Source of the DNA: Ensifer sp. Root278
Lineage (GTDB): Bacteria; Pseudomonadota; Alphaproteobacteria; Rhizobiales; Rhizobiaceae
Assembly (NCBI RefSeq): GCF_001429285.1
Contig: NZ_LMJJ01000006.1
Location: forward strand, 90,698-154,697
Length of the DNA stretch: 64,000 bases
Direction of reading: 5' to 3'
This document shows, in pieces, positions 47,157 to 54,930 of this stretch (within the stretch, counting starts at the first letter, position 1; every line of letters begins with the position of its first letter). A program made the translations under genes and the position numbers. Below the pieces are notes generated by a model that did no database searches, was not told where the DNA came from, and worked only from the letters and a program-made list of their open reading frames with translations.

Positions 47157-48201
47157 ACGCTACCTGACCATCTGGGTCTTTCTCTGCATCGTCGTCGGCG
47201 TCGCCCTCGGCCATCTGATGCCCGGTGTTTTCCAGGCCATTGGCGCGGCGGAGATCGCCAAGGTGAATTTGCCCGTCGCCATCCTGATCTGGCTGATGAT
47301 CATCCCGATGCTCATCAAGATCGACTTCCGCTCGCTGGCACAGGTGAGCAGCTATTGGCGCGGAATCGGCGTGACCCTGTTCATCAACTGGGCGGTAAAG
47401 CCGTTCTCCATGGCGCTGCTGGGATGGCTGTTTATCGGATGGCTGTTCCGTCCCTATCTGCCCGCCGACCAGATCGACTCCTACATCGCAGGTCTGATCA
47501 TCCTTGCGGCCGCGCCCTGTACCGCGATGGTGTTCGTCTGGAGCAATCTGACGCGCGGCGAGCCGCTGTTCACGCTTTCCCAGGTCGCGCTCAACGATGC
47601 GATCATGGTTGTCGCCTTCGCGCCGATCGTCGGTCTCCTGCTCGGGCTGTCGGCCATCACCGTACCGTGGGACACGCTCGTTCTATCGGTCGTGCTCTAT
47701 ATCGTGGTCCCGGTCATCATCGCGCAGGTCCTGAGAGGCCGTCTGACCGCTGACGGCACGACCAGGGCGCTGGACGTCATGCTGGCGAAGCTGCAGCCGC
47801 TTTCGCTTGTCGCGCTGCTGGCAACGCTCGTCCTCCTCTTCGGCTTCCAGGGCGAGCAGATCATCGCGCAGCCGACGATCATCGCCCTGCTGGCCGTCCC
47901 CATCCTCATCCAGGTCTATTTCAACTCGGGGCTGGCCTACGTCTTGAACCGGATCTCGGGCGAGCGCCATTGCGTCGCCGGACCTTCGGCACTGATCGGG
48001 GCCAGCAATTTCTTCGAACTCGCGGTTGCGGCCGCAATCAGCCTGTTCGGCTTCCAGTCCGGCGCAGCGCTGGCGACGGTCGTCGGCGTGCTCATCGAGG
48101 TTCCCGTGATGCTCACGGTCGTCTGGGCCGTGAACCGCACCAAGGGCTGGTACGAGGCAGCACCCGCCGTCTCCCGGAACACCATTACCGAAAGGACATG
48201 A
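47143..48201 (+). CDS. acr3: ACR3-family arsenite efflux transporter
   Basis: A 352-residue inner-membrane protein with ten predicted helices. It starts TFERYLTIWVFLCIVVGVALGHLMPG, as most Acr3 proteins do, and carries the conserved membrane cysteine in LAAAPCTAMVFVWSNLTRGEP, which is needed for arsenite transport. It uses the proton gradient to export As(OH)3 made by the two ArsC enzymes. It overlaps arsC upstream and ends 2 bp before the second arsC. Confidence 0.95.
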   Translation: MSTFERYLTIWVFLCIVVGVALGHLMPGVFQAIGAAEIAKVNLPVAILIWLMIIPMLIKIDFRSLAQVSSYWRGIGVTLFINWAVKPFSMALLGWLFIGWLFRPYLPADQIDSYIAGLIILAAAPCTAMVFVWSNLTRGEPLFTLSQVALNDAIMVVAFAPIVGLLLGLSAITVPWDTLVLSVVLYIVVPVIIAQVLRGRLTADGTTRALDVMLAKLQPLSLVALLATLVLLFGFQGEQIIAQPTIIALLAVPILIQVYFNSGLAYVLNRISGERHCVAGPSALIGASNFFELAVAAAISLFGFQSGAALATVVGVLIEVPVMLTVVWAVNRTKGWYEAAPAVSRNTITERT

Positions 48202-48203
48202 CA

Positions 48204-48626
48204 ATGGACGTCACCATCTATCATAACCCGGCCTGCGGCACGTCCCGCAACACACTGGAGATGATCCGCGCAGCCGGGATCGAACCGACGGTCATCGATT
48301 ATCTCCAGTCTCCGCCTTCGCGCGAGGAACTGGCAAGGATGATCTCCGACGCCGGACTGACCGTCCGCCAGGCGATCCGCGAGAAAGGGACGCCTTACGT
48401 GGAGCTGGGTCTCGACGATCCGAAGCTGACGGACGACCAGTTGCTCGATGCCATGCTCAAGGACCCGATCCTCATCAACCGGCCGCTCGTCGTCTCGCCG
48501 CTCGGCACAAGGCTCGCGCGCCCCTCGGAGGTCGTGCTCGACATCCTGCCGGATGCCTTCAAGGGAGCCTTCTTCAAGGAAGACGGCGAGCAGGTCCTCG
48601 ATCAAGAGGGAAAGCGCATTGTCTGA
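48204..48626 (+). CDS. arsC: arsenate reductase, glutaredoxin-type (ArsC family)
   Basis: A 140-residue ArsC/Spx-fold protein with the active-site [13 protein letters not shown] (Cys11), then TPYVELGL and [26 protein letters not shown], the E. coli-type ArsC pattern with its arsenate-binding arginines. It needs glutathione and glutaredoxin, unlike the first ArsC. I chose the ATG at 48204 because GAAAGG has better spacing to it than to the ATG at 48198. Its end overlaps arsH. Confidence 0.93.
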   Translation: MDVTIYHNPACGTSRNTLEMIRAAGIEPTVIDYLQSPPSREELARMISDAGLTVRQAIREKGTPYVELGLDDPKLTDDQLLDAMLKDPILINRPLVVSPLGTRLARPSEVVLDILPDAFKGAFFKEDGEQVLDQEGKRIV

Positions 48627-49329
48627 GACCTTCCCTGCCTTGCAGGAGCCGCATCTTCGTCAGCCTGACCTCGACGCGTTGCGTCCCGCCTTTTCGACGC
48701 ACAAGCCGCGTATCCTGATCCTCTACGGCTCGCTCAGGGAGGTTTCGTACAGCCGGCTGCTCGCGCACGAAGCCAGACGACTTCTCGAGCGTTTGGGGTG
48801 CGAGGTGCGCATGTTCGATCCAAGAGGGTTACCGCTTCCCGACGCGGCTCCGGCCAGCCATCCGAAAGTGCAGGAACTGCGCGAGCTGTCGCAATGGTCG
48901 GAAGGCCAGGTCTGGGTCAGCCCCGAGCGCCATGGCGCGATGACGGGCATCATGAAGGCCCAGATCGACTGGATTCCCCTGTCGCTCGGATCAATTCGAC
49001 CGACGCAGGGAAAGACACTGGCGATCATGGAAGTCTCTGGTGGCAGCCAGTCCTTCAACGCTCTGAACCAGATGCGCGTGCTCGGCCGTTGGATGCGGAT
49101 GATCACGATCCCGAACCAGTCGTCCGTCGCCAAGGCCTACCAGGAGTTTGACGCCGACGGCAGAATGAAGCCGTCCTCCTACTACGACCGCGTCGTGGAC
49201 GTGTGCGAGGAACTGGTCAAGTTCACGCTGCTGACGAGGGACGCTTCCGCCTACCTGACCGACCGCTACAGCGAGCGGAAGGAACACGCTGCCGAACTTG
49301 AAAAGCGGGTGTCGTTGAGGTCGATTTAG
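48619..49329 (+). CDS. arsH: ArsH NADPH-dependent flavoprotein
   Basis: A 236-residue flavodoxin-like protein: [26 protein letters not shown] is the FMN phosphate loop, and [23 protein letters not shown] and [24 protein letters not shown] are diagnostic for ArsH. It oxidises trivalent organoarsenicals such as methylarsenite to less toxic pentavalent forms. The start appears to be TTG at 48619 with GAGGG eight bases upstream, overlapping arsC by 8 bp; no ATG gives the full N-terminus. Last gene of the operon, with its stop abutting the convergent MFS gene. Confidence 0.92.
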   Translation: MSETFPALQEPHLRQPDLDALRPAFSTHKPRILILYGSLREVSYSRLLAHEARRLLERLGCEVRMFDPRGLPLPDAAPASHPKVQELRELSQWSEGQVWVSPERHGAMTGIMKAQIDWIPLSLGSIRPTQGKTLAIMEVSGGSQSFNALNQMRVLGRWMRMITIPNQSSVAKAYQEFDADGRMKPSSYYDRVVDVCEELVKFTLLTRDASAYLTDRYSERKEHAAELEKRVSLRSI

Positions 49330-50532
49330 TCACCCAGCCTTCGTGGGGCTGCGCGTAGAGACAGCCACTGCGATGAATGCAGCGATCCCGAGTGTACCAA
49401 GCATGGCATTGACGAACAGCGCCGTGGCGATGCCGAGATTCTCCATCGCCGTGGCGAACGCGAAGGGGGCGGCGGCCCCCACCGCCAGTCTGGCCGCAGC
49501 CATCTTTCCTGTAATCGCTCCGTAGCCTGCGGAGCCGAACAGATAGAGTGGCAGGCTCCCTTGAGCGATGCTGTTGATCCCGGACCCAAGGCCAAGACAG
49601 ACGGCAAATGCCACCGCGCCAGGCAACCAGTTGCCCGAGACTCCGAGTATGAGGACGCCGAGGACCATAAGGGTCGCAGAAACGATCGCAAGCGCGGGCG
49701 GCGACAGGCCCTTTCCGAAGGCCATGTTGATCAGGCGGCTCATGACCTGTGCCGGGCCGAACAGCGATCCGATCACGACCGCCGCACTGCCGAGTCCCAT
49801 CGCGCCCAGCATCGGCACCATGTGGGCGAGGATTGCCGCGAGAGTGAACCCCGAAAGCGAGAAGGCAATGGAGACCAGCAACATCCCGCGGCGGCGCGCT
49901 CGCGGCTCAAGTGCGCCGACGACGATTTCGTGGGTTCTTGTCTCATCCAGTTTGGAGCCGACCCTTCCGGCACGCATGATCCAGTAGTGAAGTGGCATGC
50001 AGATGAGAAGATTGAGCGCCGCGAACAGCAGATAGATTTCCCGCCAGGACAGGTACCTGATCAGTGTCGCGGCGATCGGCCAGAAGATGGTCGAAGCAAA
50101 GCCGCCGATCAGTGTGAGATAGGTGATGCTGCGGGAGGCTGAACGGGGTTCGCTCTCGACCAGCGTCGCGAAGGCTGCCTGGTACTGGACCATGCCGGAG
50201 GACACCTCCAGCAGGATGATTGTAAGGGCAAAGAGCGCTACGGACGGCGACCACGCGCAAAGCGCCAGGGTGAACGCCGCAAGGGTCGAACCAACCGTCA
50301 TCACCGTCGCCGCGCCGACCTTGTCCATATGTCTGCCGATGAACGGAGCGGAAAGACCTCCAATGAACAGCGAGACCGAGAAGACGGCGAAGACACGTTC
50401 CAGGCTGATGCCCAGGTCCTTGGCCATTCCTGGCGCCAGGATGCTGAAGGCATAATAGAGAGTGCCGTAGCCAATAATCTGCGTGACACCGAGAGCGGAG
50501 ACGATGCCCGCAGGAACCTTGTTCGTATGCAA
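49330..50532 (-). CDS. arsK: major facilitator superfamily transporter, ArsK-like
   Basis: A 400-residue MFS protein with 12 helices. It begins IVSALGVTQIIGYGTLYYAFSILAPGMAKDLG, the start seen in rhizobial MFS proteins next to arsR, with the signature FIGRHMDKVGAATVM in the loop between helices 2 and 3. ArsK of Agrobacterium exports arsenite, antimonite and methylarsenite; this gene's position, convergent with arsH and directly after a second arsR, fits that role. The start is probably TTG at 50532, with GAGGAA upstream. It follows arsR in one minus-strand unit, 19 bp apart. Confidence 0.78.
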   Translation of the reverse strand: MHTNKVPAGIVSALGVTQIIGYGTLYYAFSILAPGMAKDLGISLERVFAVFSVSLFIGGLSAPFIGRHMDKVGAATVMTVGSTLAAFTLALCAWSPSVALFALTIILLEVSSGMVQYQAAFATLVESEPRSASRSITYLTLIGGFASTIFWPIAATLIRYLSWREIYLLFAALNLLICMPLHYWIMRAGRVGSKLDETRTHEIVVGALEPRARRRGMLLVSIAFSLSGFTLAAILAHMVPMLGAMGLGSAAVVIGSLFGPAQVMSRLINMAFGKGLSPPALAIVSATLMVLGVLILGVSGNWLPGAVAFAVCLGLGSGINSIAQGSLPLYLFGSAGYGAITGKMAAARLAVGAAAPFAFATAMENLGIATALFVNAMLGTLGIAAFIAVAVSTRSPTKAG

Positions 50533-50551
50533 TGACGGATTCCTCGGCGCT

Positions 50552-50893
50552 CTACGCTTCGCTTGGGCAGCAACGAGCGGATCGCTCGACCGAGCCGCGG
50601 ATTTCGGGATGTCCTGCGCAGCAGTCCTCCGTCATGAACGTCACCAGGTCAGCCAGCGTGTCATAACTTGCGCTGTAGACAATCGAACGCGACTCGCGGC
50701 GCTGGGAGATGAGGCCGGAGCGTTCGAGTTCCTTGAGGTGAAACGAGACGTTCGATGGAGAAACGCCCATGCGCTCCGCAATCGCGCCTGCGGCCAGGCC
50801 CTCAGGGCCGGCGACGACCAGCGTTCTTACGATGGCGAGCCGGGTCTCCTGAGAAAGTGCCGCAAAGGACGCGAGGGCTTGACGATCATCCAT
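50552..50893 (-). CDS. arsR: ArsR-family repressor (second copy)
   Basis: A 113-residue winged-helix repressor with the recognition segment RMGVSPSNVSFHLKELERSGLI and C-terminal Cys91-Cys92 and Cys108-Cys109 as candidate As(III) ligands. It lies first in an arsR-MFS unit and is divergent from a Cys-tailed protein gene. A perfect 9-bp dyad starts at its ATG, so it most likely represses both directions. It is clearly different in sequence from the ArsR at 45.8 kb. Confidence 0.9.
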   Translation of the reverse strand: MDDRQALASFAALSQETRLAIVRTLVVAGPEGLAAGAIAERMGVSPSNVSFHLKELERSGLISQRRESRSIVYSASYDTLADLVTFMTEDCCAGHPEIRGSVERSARCCPSEA

Positions 50894-50921
50894 ATTTCAA
50901 TAATCCTTGAACTATTGAAAT
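50894..50921. promoter_or_regulatory. ArsR operator
   Basis: ATTTCAATA (50894-50902) and TATTGAAAT (50913-50921) form a perfect 9-bp inverted repeat with a 10-bp spacer, directly upstream of arsR and 15 bp ahead of the divergent gene. Size and TTCAA-type arms match ArsR operators. A repressor bound here would block both promoters. Confidence 0.85.
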
Positions 50922-50936
50922 CGAGGATAGACGCAA

Positions 50937-51458
50937 ATGAGCAAGATCGACAATAGCCATTCCAACAAATCTGACATCTCGCTCGGAGAGTTGCTTGAAA
51001 GGATCGCTGACGCCGCGGACCTCCCACTGGTGTTCGCCTACGACGGAAAGCCCGTAAAGCCCGGCTACCATGTGACTGAGGTCAAGGTTGGCCAGTTCTC
51101 CGCGCTCGATTGCGGCGCTAATCCGGAGGCCTGGTCTGAAATCTTCGTGCAGTTGTGGGATATCGAAGAGGGCGAGCGGACCCATATGACGGCCGGAAAA
51201 TTTTCGGCCATTGTTTGCAAAGTTTCCGAGCACGTTCGTCTTGACGGTTCGGCCAAGCTGACCTTCGAAGTGAGCGATGGAGTCCGCCCGATGCAGTTGT
51301 TCTGCGCAAACGATCCTGTCGCGGAAGACGGTGCTCTCCACGTTACGTTGACGCCCCGCCCCGCGAGCTGCAAGCCTCGAGACCGATGGCTGGCTGAACA
51401 CGCGTCCAATGAAAAGCGGTGCTGCGGCCCTTCGACCGTCGCGGAGTGCTGCGCCTAG
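50937..51458 (+). CDS. Cys-tailed protein of unknown function, arsenic-linked (DUF6428-like)
   Basis: A 173-residue protein, probably soluble. It resembles the uncharacterised family that I recall as DUF6428: LGELLERIADAADLPLVFAYDGKPVKPGYHVTEVKVG, then ALDCGANPEAWSEIFVQLWD and KFSAIVCKV. The last ten residues hold two cysteine pairs (RCCGPSTVAECCA), preceded by other cysteines in the body. It is divergent from arsR across a shared operator, so it should be arsenic-induced. A role in binding or sensing arsenite, or in delivering it to the neighbouring exporter, is an inference; no catalytic motif is visible. Confidence 0.75.
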   Translation: MSKIDNSHSNKSDISLGELLERIADAADLPLVFAYDGKPVKPGYHVTEVKVGQFSALDCGANPEAWSEIFVQLWDIEEGERTHMTAGKFSAIVCKVSEHVRLDGSAKLTFEVSDGVRPMQLFCANDPVAEDGALHVTLTPRPASCKPRDRWLAEHASNEKRCCGPSTVAECCA

Positions 51459-51526
51459 GCCACCCGGGAACGGCAGCCATTTCACCCATGCGGTAACCGC
51501 CAGCGCTCACCTCGCGCGCCGTTTCC

Positions 51527-51557
51527 AATTCGAAGATAAGAACCGGAGTTTGGCGCC
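51527..51557 (+). promoter_or_regulatory. Ada-box-like sequence 1
   Basis: AATTCGAAGATAAGAACCGG followed by AGTTTGGCG aligns with the box at 55571 over 31 bp with few changes, including the distal CGGAGTTTGGCG. It lies about 80-110 bp ahead of the SnoaL-like gene. It is the weakest match to GAT-N6-GCAA, with ATAA at the GCAA position. Confidence 0.5.
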
Positions 51558-51635
51558 CGGCAAGCTCACATATCCCTTTGATCAGGTCATCGAGCGGTTT
51601 CGATGGTCGCCCGATTTTGAAATGAGGATATTTCC

Positions 51636-52085
51636 ATGAGCAAAGAAGAAGACAACAAGGCAGTCGTCGTTCGCTGGTTCACCGAATTCTGGGGCAAGGA
51701 CGTCAATCTTGCTGTTATCGATGAGGTCGCGGCGCCCGATATGCTCCTGCAATATTCCCTGCACGAACCGCGCCGCGGCCGCGAAGACATCAAGGCGTTC
51801 ATGACCGACTTCCGCGCCGCGTTCCCCGACCTCAACTTCTGGGGCACAGCTGACTTGATTGCCGAGGGCGACTATGTGGTCGGCCAGTGGGAAGGCGGCG
51901 GCACCCACACGGGTCCGGCTTTCGACGATTTCCTGCTCGGCGGCGTACCGGCGGCGACCGGCCGCAAGATGCACTTTACCGGCAAGACCGTGCTGAAGGT
52001 GGTCGACGGCATGATCGTCGAAGAGCATGGTCTCGACGACGGCCTGACCGCAATGATGCAGCTCGGGCTGATCCAGAAAGCCTGA
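51636..52085 (+). CDS. SnoaL-like ester cyclase / NTF2-fold protein
   Basis: A 149-residue protein of the SnoaL-like polyketide-cyclase family. NKAVVVRWFTEFWGKDVNLAVIDEVAAPDMLLQYSLHEP and REDIKAFMTDFRAAFPDLNF are typical, with GQWEGGGTHTGP and the C-terminal EEHGLDDGLTAMMQLGL. In this family many members have unknown substrates. It could hydrolyse, isomerise or bind a small hydrophobic compound. It is preceded by an Ada-box-like sequence, so it may be part of the alkylation response. A strong hairpin follows. Confidence 0.75.
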   Translation: MSKEEDNKAVVVRWFTEFWGKDVNLAVIDEVAAPDMLLQYSLHEPRRGREDIKAFMTDFRAAFPDLNFWGTADLIAEGDYVVGQWEGGGTHTGPAFDDFLLGGVPAATGRKMHFTGKTVLKVVDGMIVEEHGLDDGLTAMMQLGLIQKA

Positions 52086-52136
52086 TCGAAAACCACATAG
52101 CGCCAGTTCGCGTGAGCTGCGCATCTTGGCCAAGAG

Positions 52137-52174
52137 AATTGAGGCTCGCACAGCTCCCTGTGCGAGCCTCAATT
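52137..52174. terminator. perfect 17-bp hairpin after the SnoaL gene
   Basis: AATTGAGGCTCGCACAG (52137-52153) pairs without a mismatch with 52158-52174 around a CTCC loop. It lies 50 bp after the stop. It lacks a U tract but is stable enough to end or protect the transcript; the AATT ends could help in both directions. Confidence 0.6.
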
Positions 52175-52344
52175 GCATGTTTCACCACCCCGCTCAATGC
52201 CGCGCATGTAGTCTGGCCGAACCAAAAGTGGTGTTTCAACATGGGATCAAAACGCTTTTCGCACTGAGTGCCCGTGCACTGGAGGTACGCCGGAAACCCG
52301 ACGCCCTATCGATCGCCCGCGCAAGTTTCGGGTGGGTTTTGTTC

Positions 52345-52370
52345 GATTCGAGAGCAAGGATCGGAGTGTG
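52345..52370 (+). promoter_or_regulatory. Ada box of the ada gene
   Basis: GATTCGAGAGCAAGGATCGG then AGTGTG. GAT-N6-GCAA matches the E. coli Ada box (AAT-N6-GCAA) except for one base, and the 16 bases AGCAAGGATCGGAGTxT are identical with the box at 55571. It lies 54-79 bp ahead of the ada start, a suitable place for autoregulation by methylated Ada. Confidence 0.75.
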
Positions 52371-52423
52371 ACCAGCGCGGATCGGAGGCACGATCGAGCC
52401 AGAACAAATCCGAGTAGAAGACC

Positions 52424-53521
52424 ATGGACATGAACATCCGGCCCGCACCAACCCTTTACAGCTCACCTCCTTCCGTGGGGGACGATCCCCGCTGGGCGCG
52501 GATCGTAGCGCGCGACAAGTCTGCCGACGGTCAGTTTTGGTATTCCGTTTCGACGACCGGCATCTATTGCCGGCCCTCCTGCCCGTCACGCACGGCAAAT
52601 CCGAAGAACGTCGCGCTGCACGATACGCTCGAAAGCGCACGGACAACCGGGTTTCGTCCGTGCCGACGTTGCAACCCCGATGGCCCTTCGCTCGAATGCG
52701 AGAATGCCGCCCTAATCGCCAAGGCCTGCCGCATCATCGAAGAGAGCGAGGAGGAACCGTCGCTGGAAGAGTTGGCGGCTACTGTGGACCGCAGTCCGAG
52801 CTATTTCCATCGTATGTTCAAGACGTCGACGGGGCTGACCCCGAAGGCCTATGCCACCGGCCACCGCGCGAAGAAAGTGCGTGAGGGCCTCGATACCGGC
52901 ACGAGCGTCACCGAGGCGATGTATGACGCCGGCTTCAATTCCAGCGGCCGCTTCTACGAAAAGTCGACCGGTATGCTCGGCATGACGCCGACACAGTATC
53001 GTGAAGGCGGCGCCAACGAGGAGATCAAGTTTGCGATCGGCCAGTCCTATCTCGGCGCAATCCTTGTGGCTTCCAGCACGAAAGGCGTCGCCTCGATCCT
53101 ACTCGGCGACGATCCGGACGAACTGGTTCGCGATCTTCAGGATCGTTTTCCGAAGGCGCGCCTAATCGGCATGGACCGCGAATACGAGGCTCTGATCGCC
53201 CGCGTTTGTGGCTTCGTCGAAAACCCCACCGTCGGCCTCGATCTGCCGCTCGACGTCCGCGGCACGGCGTTCCAACGCCGGGTATGGCAGATCCTGCAGG
53301 AGATCCCTGTCGGCGCGCGTGTGTCCTATTCTGAAATCGCCCGACGTATCGGCTCGCCGAGTGCCACGCGGGCAGTCGCCGGAGCATGCGCCGCAAACAC
53401 TATCGCGGTCGCCATCCCCTGCCACCGCGTCGTGCGTAACGACGGCGCGCTCTCCGGTTATGCCTGGGGCGTCGACCGCAAGCGCGCCCTGCTCGATCGG
53501 GAAGCGTCTCAGACCGCATGA
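52424..53521 (+). CDS. ada: bifunctional Ada: regulator and O6-methylguanine-DNA methyltransferase
   Basis: A 365-residue protein with all three Ada parts. The N-terminal zinc domain has Cys49, Cys53, Cys80 and Cys83 (GIYCRPSCP, FRPCRRCNPD); Cys49 takes a methyl group from phosphotriesters, which turns Ada into an activator. An AraC-type DNA-binding domain follows (DRSPSYFHRMFKTSTGLTPKAY, AMYDAGFNSSGRFYEKS). The C-terminal methyltransferase has the IPCHRVV acceptor (about Cys333) and the RAVAGACAANTIAVA block. Autoregulated through the upstream box. An AlkA-type glycosylase gene follows 94 bp after the stop. Confidence 0.96.
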   Translation: MDMNIRPAPTLYSSPPSVGDDPRWARIVARDKSADGQFWYSVSTTGIYCRPSCPSRTANPKNVALHDTLESARTTGFRPCRRCNPDGPSLECENAALIAKACRIIEESEEEPSLEELAATVDRSPSYFHRMFKTSTGLTPKAYATGHRAKKVREGLDTGTSVTEAMYDAGFNSSGRFYEKSTGMLGMTPTQYREGGANEEIKFAIGQSYLGAILVASSTKGVASILLGDDPDELVRDLQDRFPKARLIGMDREYEALIARVCGFVENPTVGLDLPLDVRGTAFQRRVWQILQEIPVGARVSYSEIARRIGSPSATRAVAGACAANTIAVAIPCHRVVRNDGALSGYAWGVDRKRALLDREASQTA

Positions 53522-53615
53522 CGTCACGGCCACAACCGCCGCTCCGCCGCGGCCACATCCTGACCACCTGCAACCGGCCGCGCTTCGCGGTTGCCGACGA
53601 ATGCAAGGCGTCCTT

Positions 53616-54257
53616 ATGAATTTGCTCTCCCACTACGATGAATCTGTTGCCTTCCTCTCCAGTCATGACGACGACTGGGCCAGATTGATCGAGCTGGTCG
53701 GCCCTTGCCGGCACGACCCCAAAGCCGCCCGCGAACCATACGAGGCGCTCGTTCGCGCGATTGCCTACCAGCAGCTGACGGCCAAAGCTGGCGATGCCAT
53801 CATTGGACGCCTCAAGGGGCTCTTCGATGACCGCGATTTTCCGAGCCCGGAAGACCTCATCGCGGCCGAGTTCGACCAGCTTCGGACCTGCGGCTTCTCG
53901 ACCAGCAAGATCGCCACCATCAAGGCAATCGCCCAAGGAACGTTGGATGGCCTGATCCCCACCCACAACATCACCGCGACGATGGACGACGAGGCGCTGA
54001 TCGACCGAATGGTCGGTATCAAGGGCATCGGCCGTTGGACGGTCGAAATGCTGCTGATGTATTCTCTGGAGCGGATGGATATCCTGCCCGTCGATGACTT
54101 CGGTGTCCGCGAAGGCTACCGCGTCCTGAAATCGCTGCCTGAGCAACCGAAGCCGAAACAGCTGCGCGAGATCTCCAAGCTCTGGTCGCCCCATCGCACG
54201 GTCGCAGCCTGGTATCTGTGGCGCATCCCGCGCGAGCGCGGAAACGTTTTGAAGTAA
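53616..54257 (+). CDS. DNA-3-methyladenine glycosylase II family (AlkA-like)
   Basis: A 213-residue helix-hairpin-helix DNA glycosylase. IAYQQLTAKAGDAIIGRLKGLF near residue 48, the hairpin VGIKGIGRWTVEMLLMYSLERMDILPVDDFGVREGY with the catalytic Asp in VDDFG, and LWSPHRTVAAWYLWR at the end are all typical. It removes 3-methyladenine and other alkylated bases, producing abasic sites. It lacks the N-terminal domain of E. coli AlkA, as many bacterial members do. The start may also be ATG at 53601, five codons earlier. In the ada transcription unit. Confidence 0.92.
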   Translation: MNLLSHYDESVAFLSSHDDDWARLIELVGPCRHDPKAAREPYEALVRAIAYQQLTAKAGDAIIGRLKGLFDDRDFPSPEDLIAAEFDQLRTCGFSTSKIATIKAIAQGTLDGLIPTHNITATMDDEALIDRMVGIKGIGRWTVEMLLMYSLERMDILPVDDFGVREGYRVLKSLPEQPKPKQLREISKLWSPHRTVAAWYLWRIPRERGNVLK

Positions 54258-54279
54258 ATACGGCTCCGGGAAGTACACC

Positions 54280-54930
54280 ATGCCCCTTCAAAACCGCGTC
54301 ACGCCCTTCGGTGATATCGTCGCCATTTCTCAGCGCGGGCTGTTTACCGGCAATCGCGGCATCATCCACGATCCGGCAACGAAGACATTGCTGGCCAGGC
54401 GCTGGGCGACAAAAACCTGGCTCATATGCGCTTGCGCGTTCAAGGGGTGGCGCCGGGACGTGATGGCGCGCCGGAGCTGGACGGAGTTGTTTTTCCTCGA
54501 CGAGGCCGTTGCGCTCGCCGCCGGACATCGTCCCTGCTTCCTCTGCCGGCGCGAGGCCGCGGAACGCTTCCGGGCCTGCTGGGCGTCGGCGAAGAAAGAG
54601 GCGCCTCCTTCGGCCACGCATATGGATTCCGTCCTGCATGCCGAGCGCCTCGATCACCGCCGCAAGCGCTTGCATCCGATCACGCTTCCGGTGACCGACC
54701 TGCCCGACGGCGCGGTCGTCGTGGCAGCGGATGAGGCTTACACGCTGCGCGCCGGCCTCGCGTATCGCTGGGCCAATGACGGCTACGACAGGCCCGAAAT
54801 CCTCAACGACGCCGATTGGCTCCTGACACCACCATCAACGGTCATGGTGCTCCTTGCGGGCTACCCGCCCGTCTTTCACCCGTCGATCAACACGATACGC
54901 AATAGGCCCGAAGATGCCCGATCTGTTTGA
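54280..54930 (+). CDS. conserved protein of unknown function in the ada-alkB unit
   Basis: A 216-residue protein that I do not recognise. It starts VTPFGDIVAISQRGLFTGNRGIIHD and continues with ARRWATKTWLICACAFKGWRR, then HRPCFLCRREAAERFRACW (Cys86, Cys89; His83). The mix of a Cys-x2-Cys, nearby His residues and many Arg/Trp suggests a small metal-binding or nucleic-acid-binding fold, but no family can be named. It lies 22 bp after the glycosylase gene and its last 17 bases overlap alkB, so it is cotranscribed with DNA repair genes. Normal codon use; no sign of decay. Confidence 0.82.
   Translation: MPLQNRVTPFGDIVAISQRGLFTGNRGIIHDPATKTLLARRWATKTWLICACAFKGWRRDVMARRSWTELFFLDEAVALAAGHRPCFLCRREAAERFRACWASAKKEAPPSATHMDSVLHAERLDHRRKRLHPITLPVTDLPDGAVVVAADEAYTLRAGLAYRWANDGYDRPEILNDADWLLTPPSTVMVLLAGYPPVFHPSINTIRNRPEDARSV

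Noticed and set aside
51459..51635. A sigma-54 promoter between the Cys-tailed gene and the SnoaL gene
   Set aside because: No GG-N10-GC at suitable spacing; the Ada-box-like sequence explains the region better.
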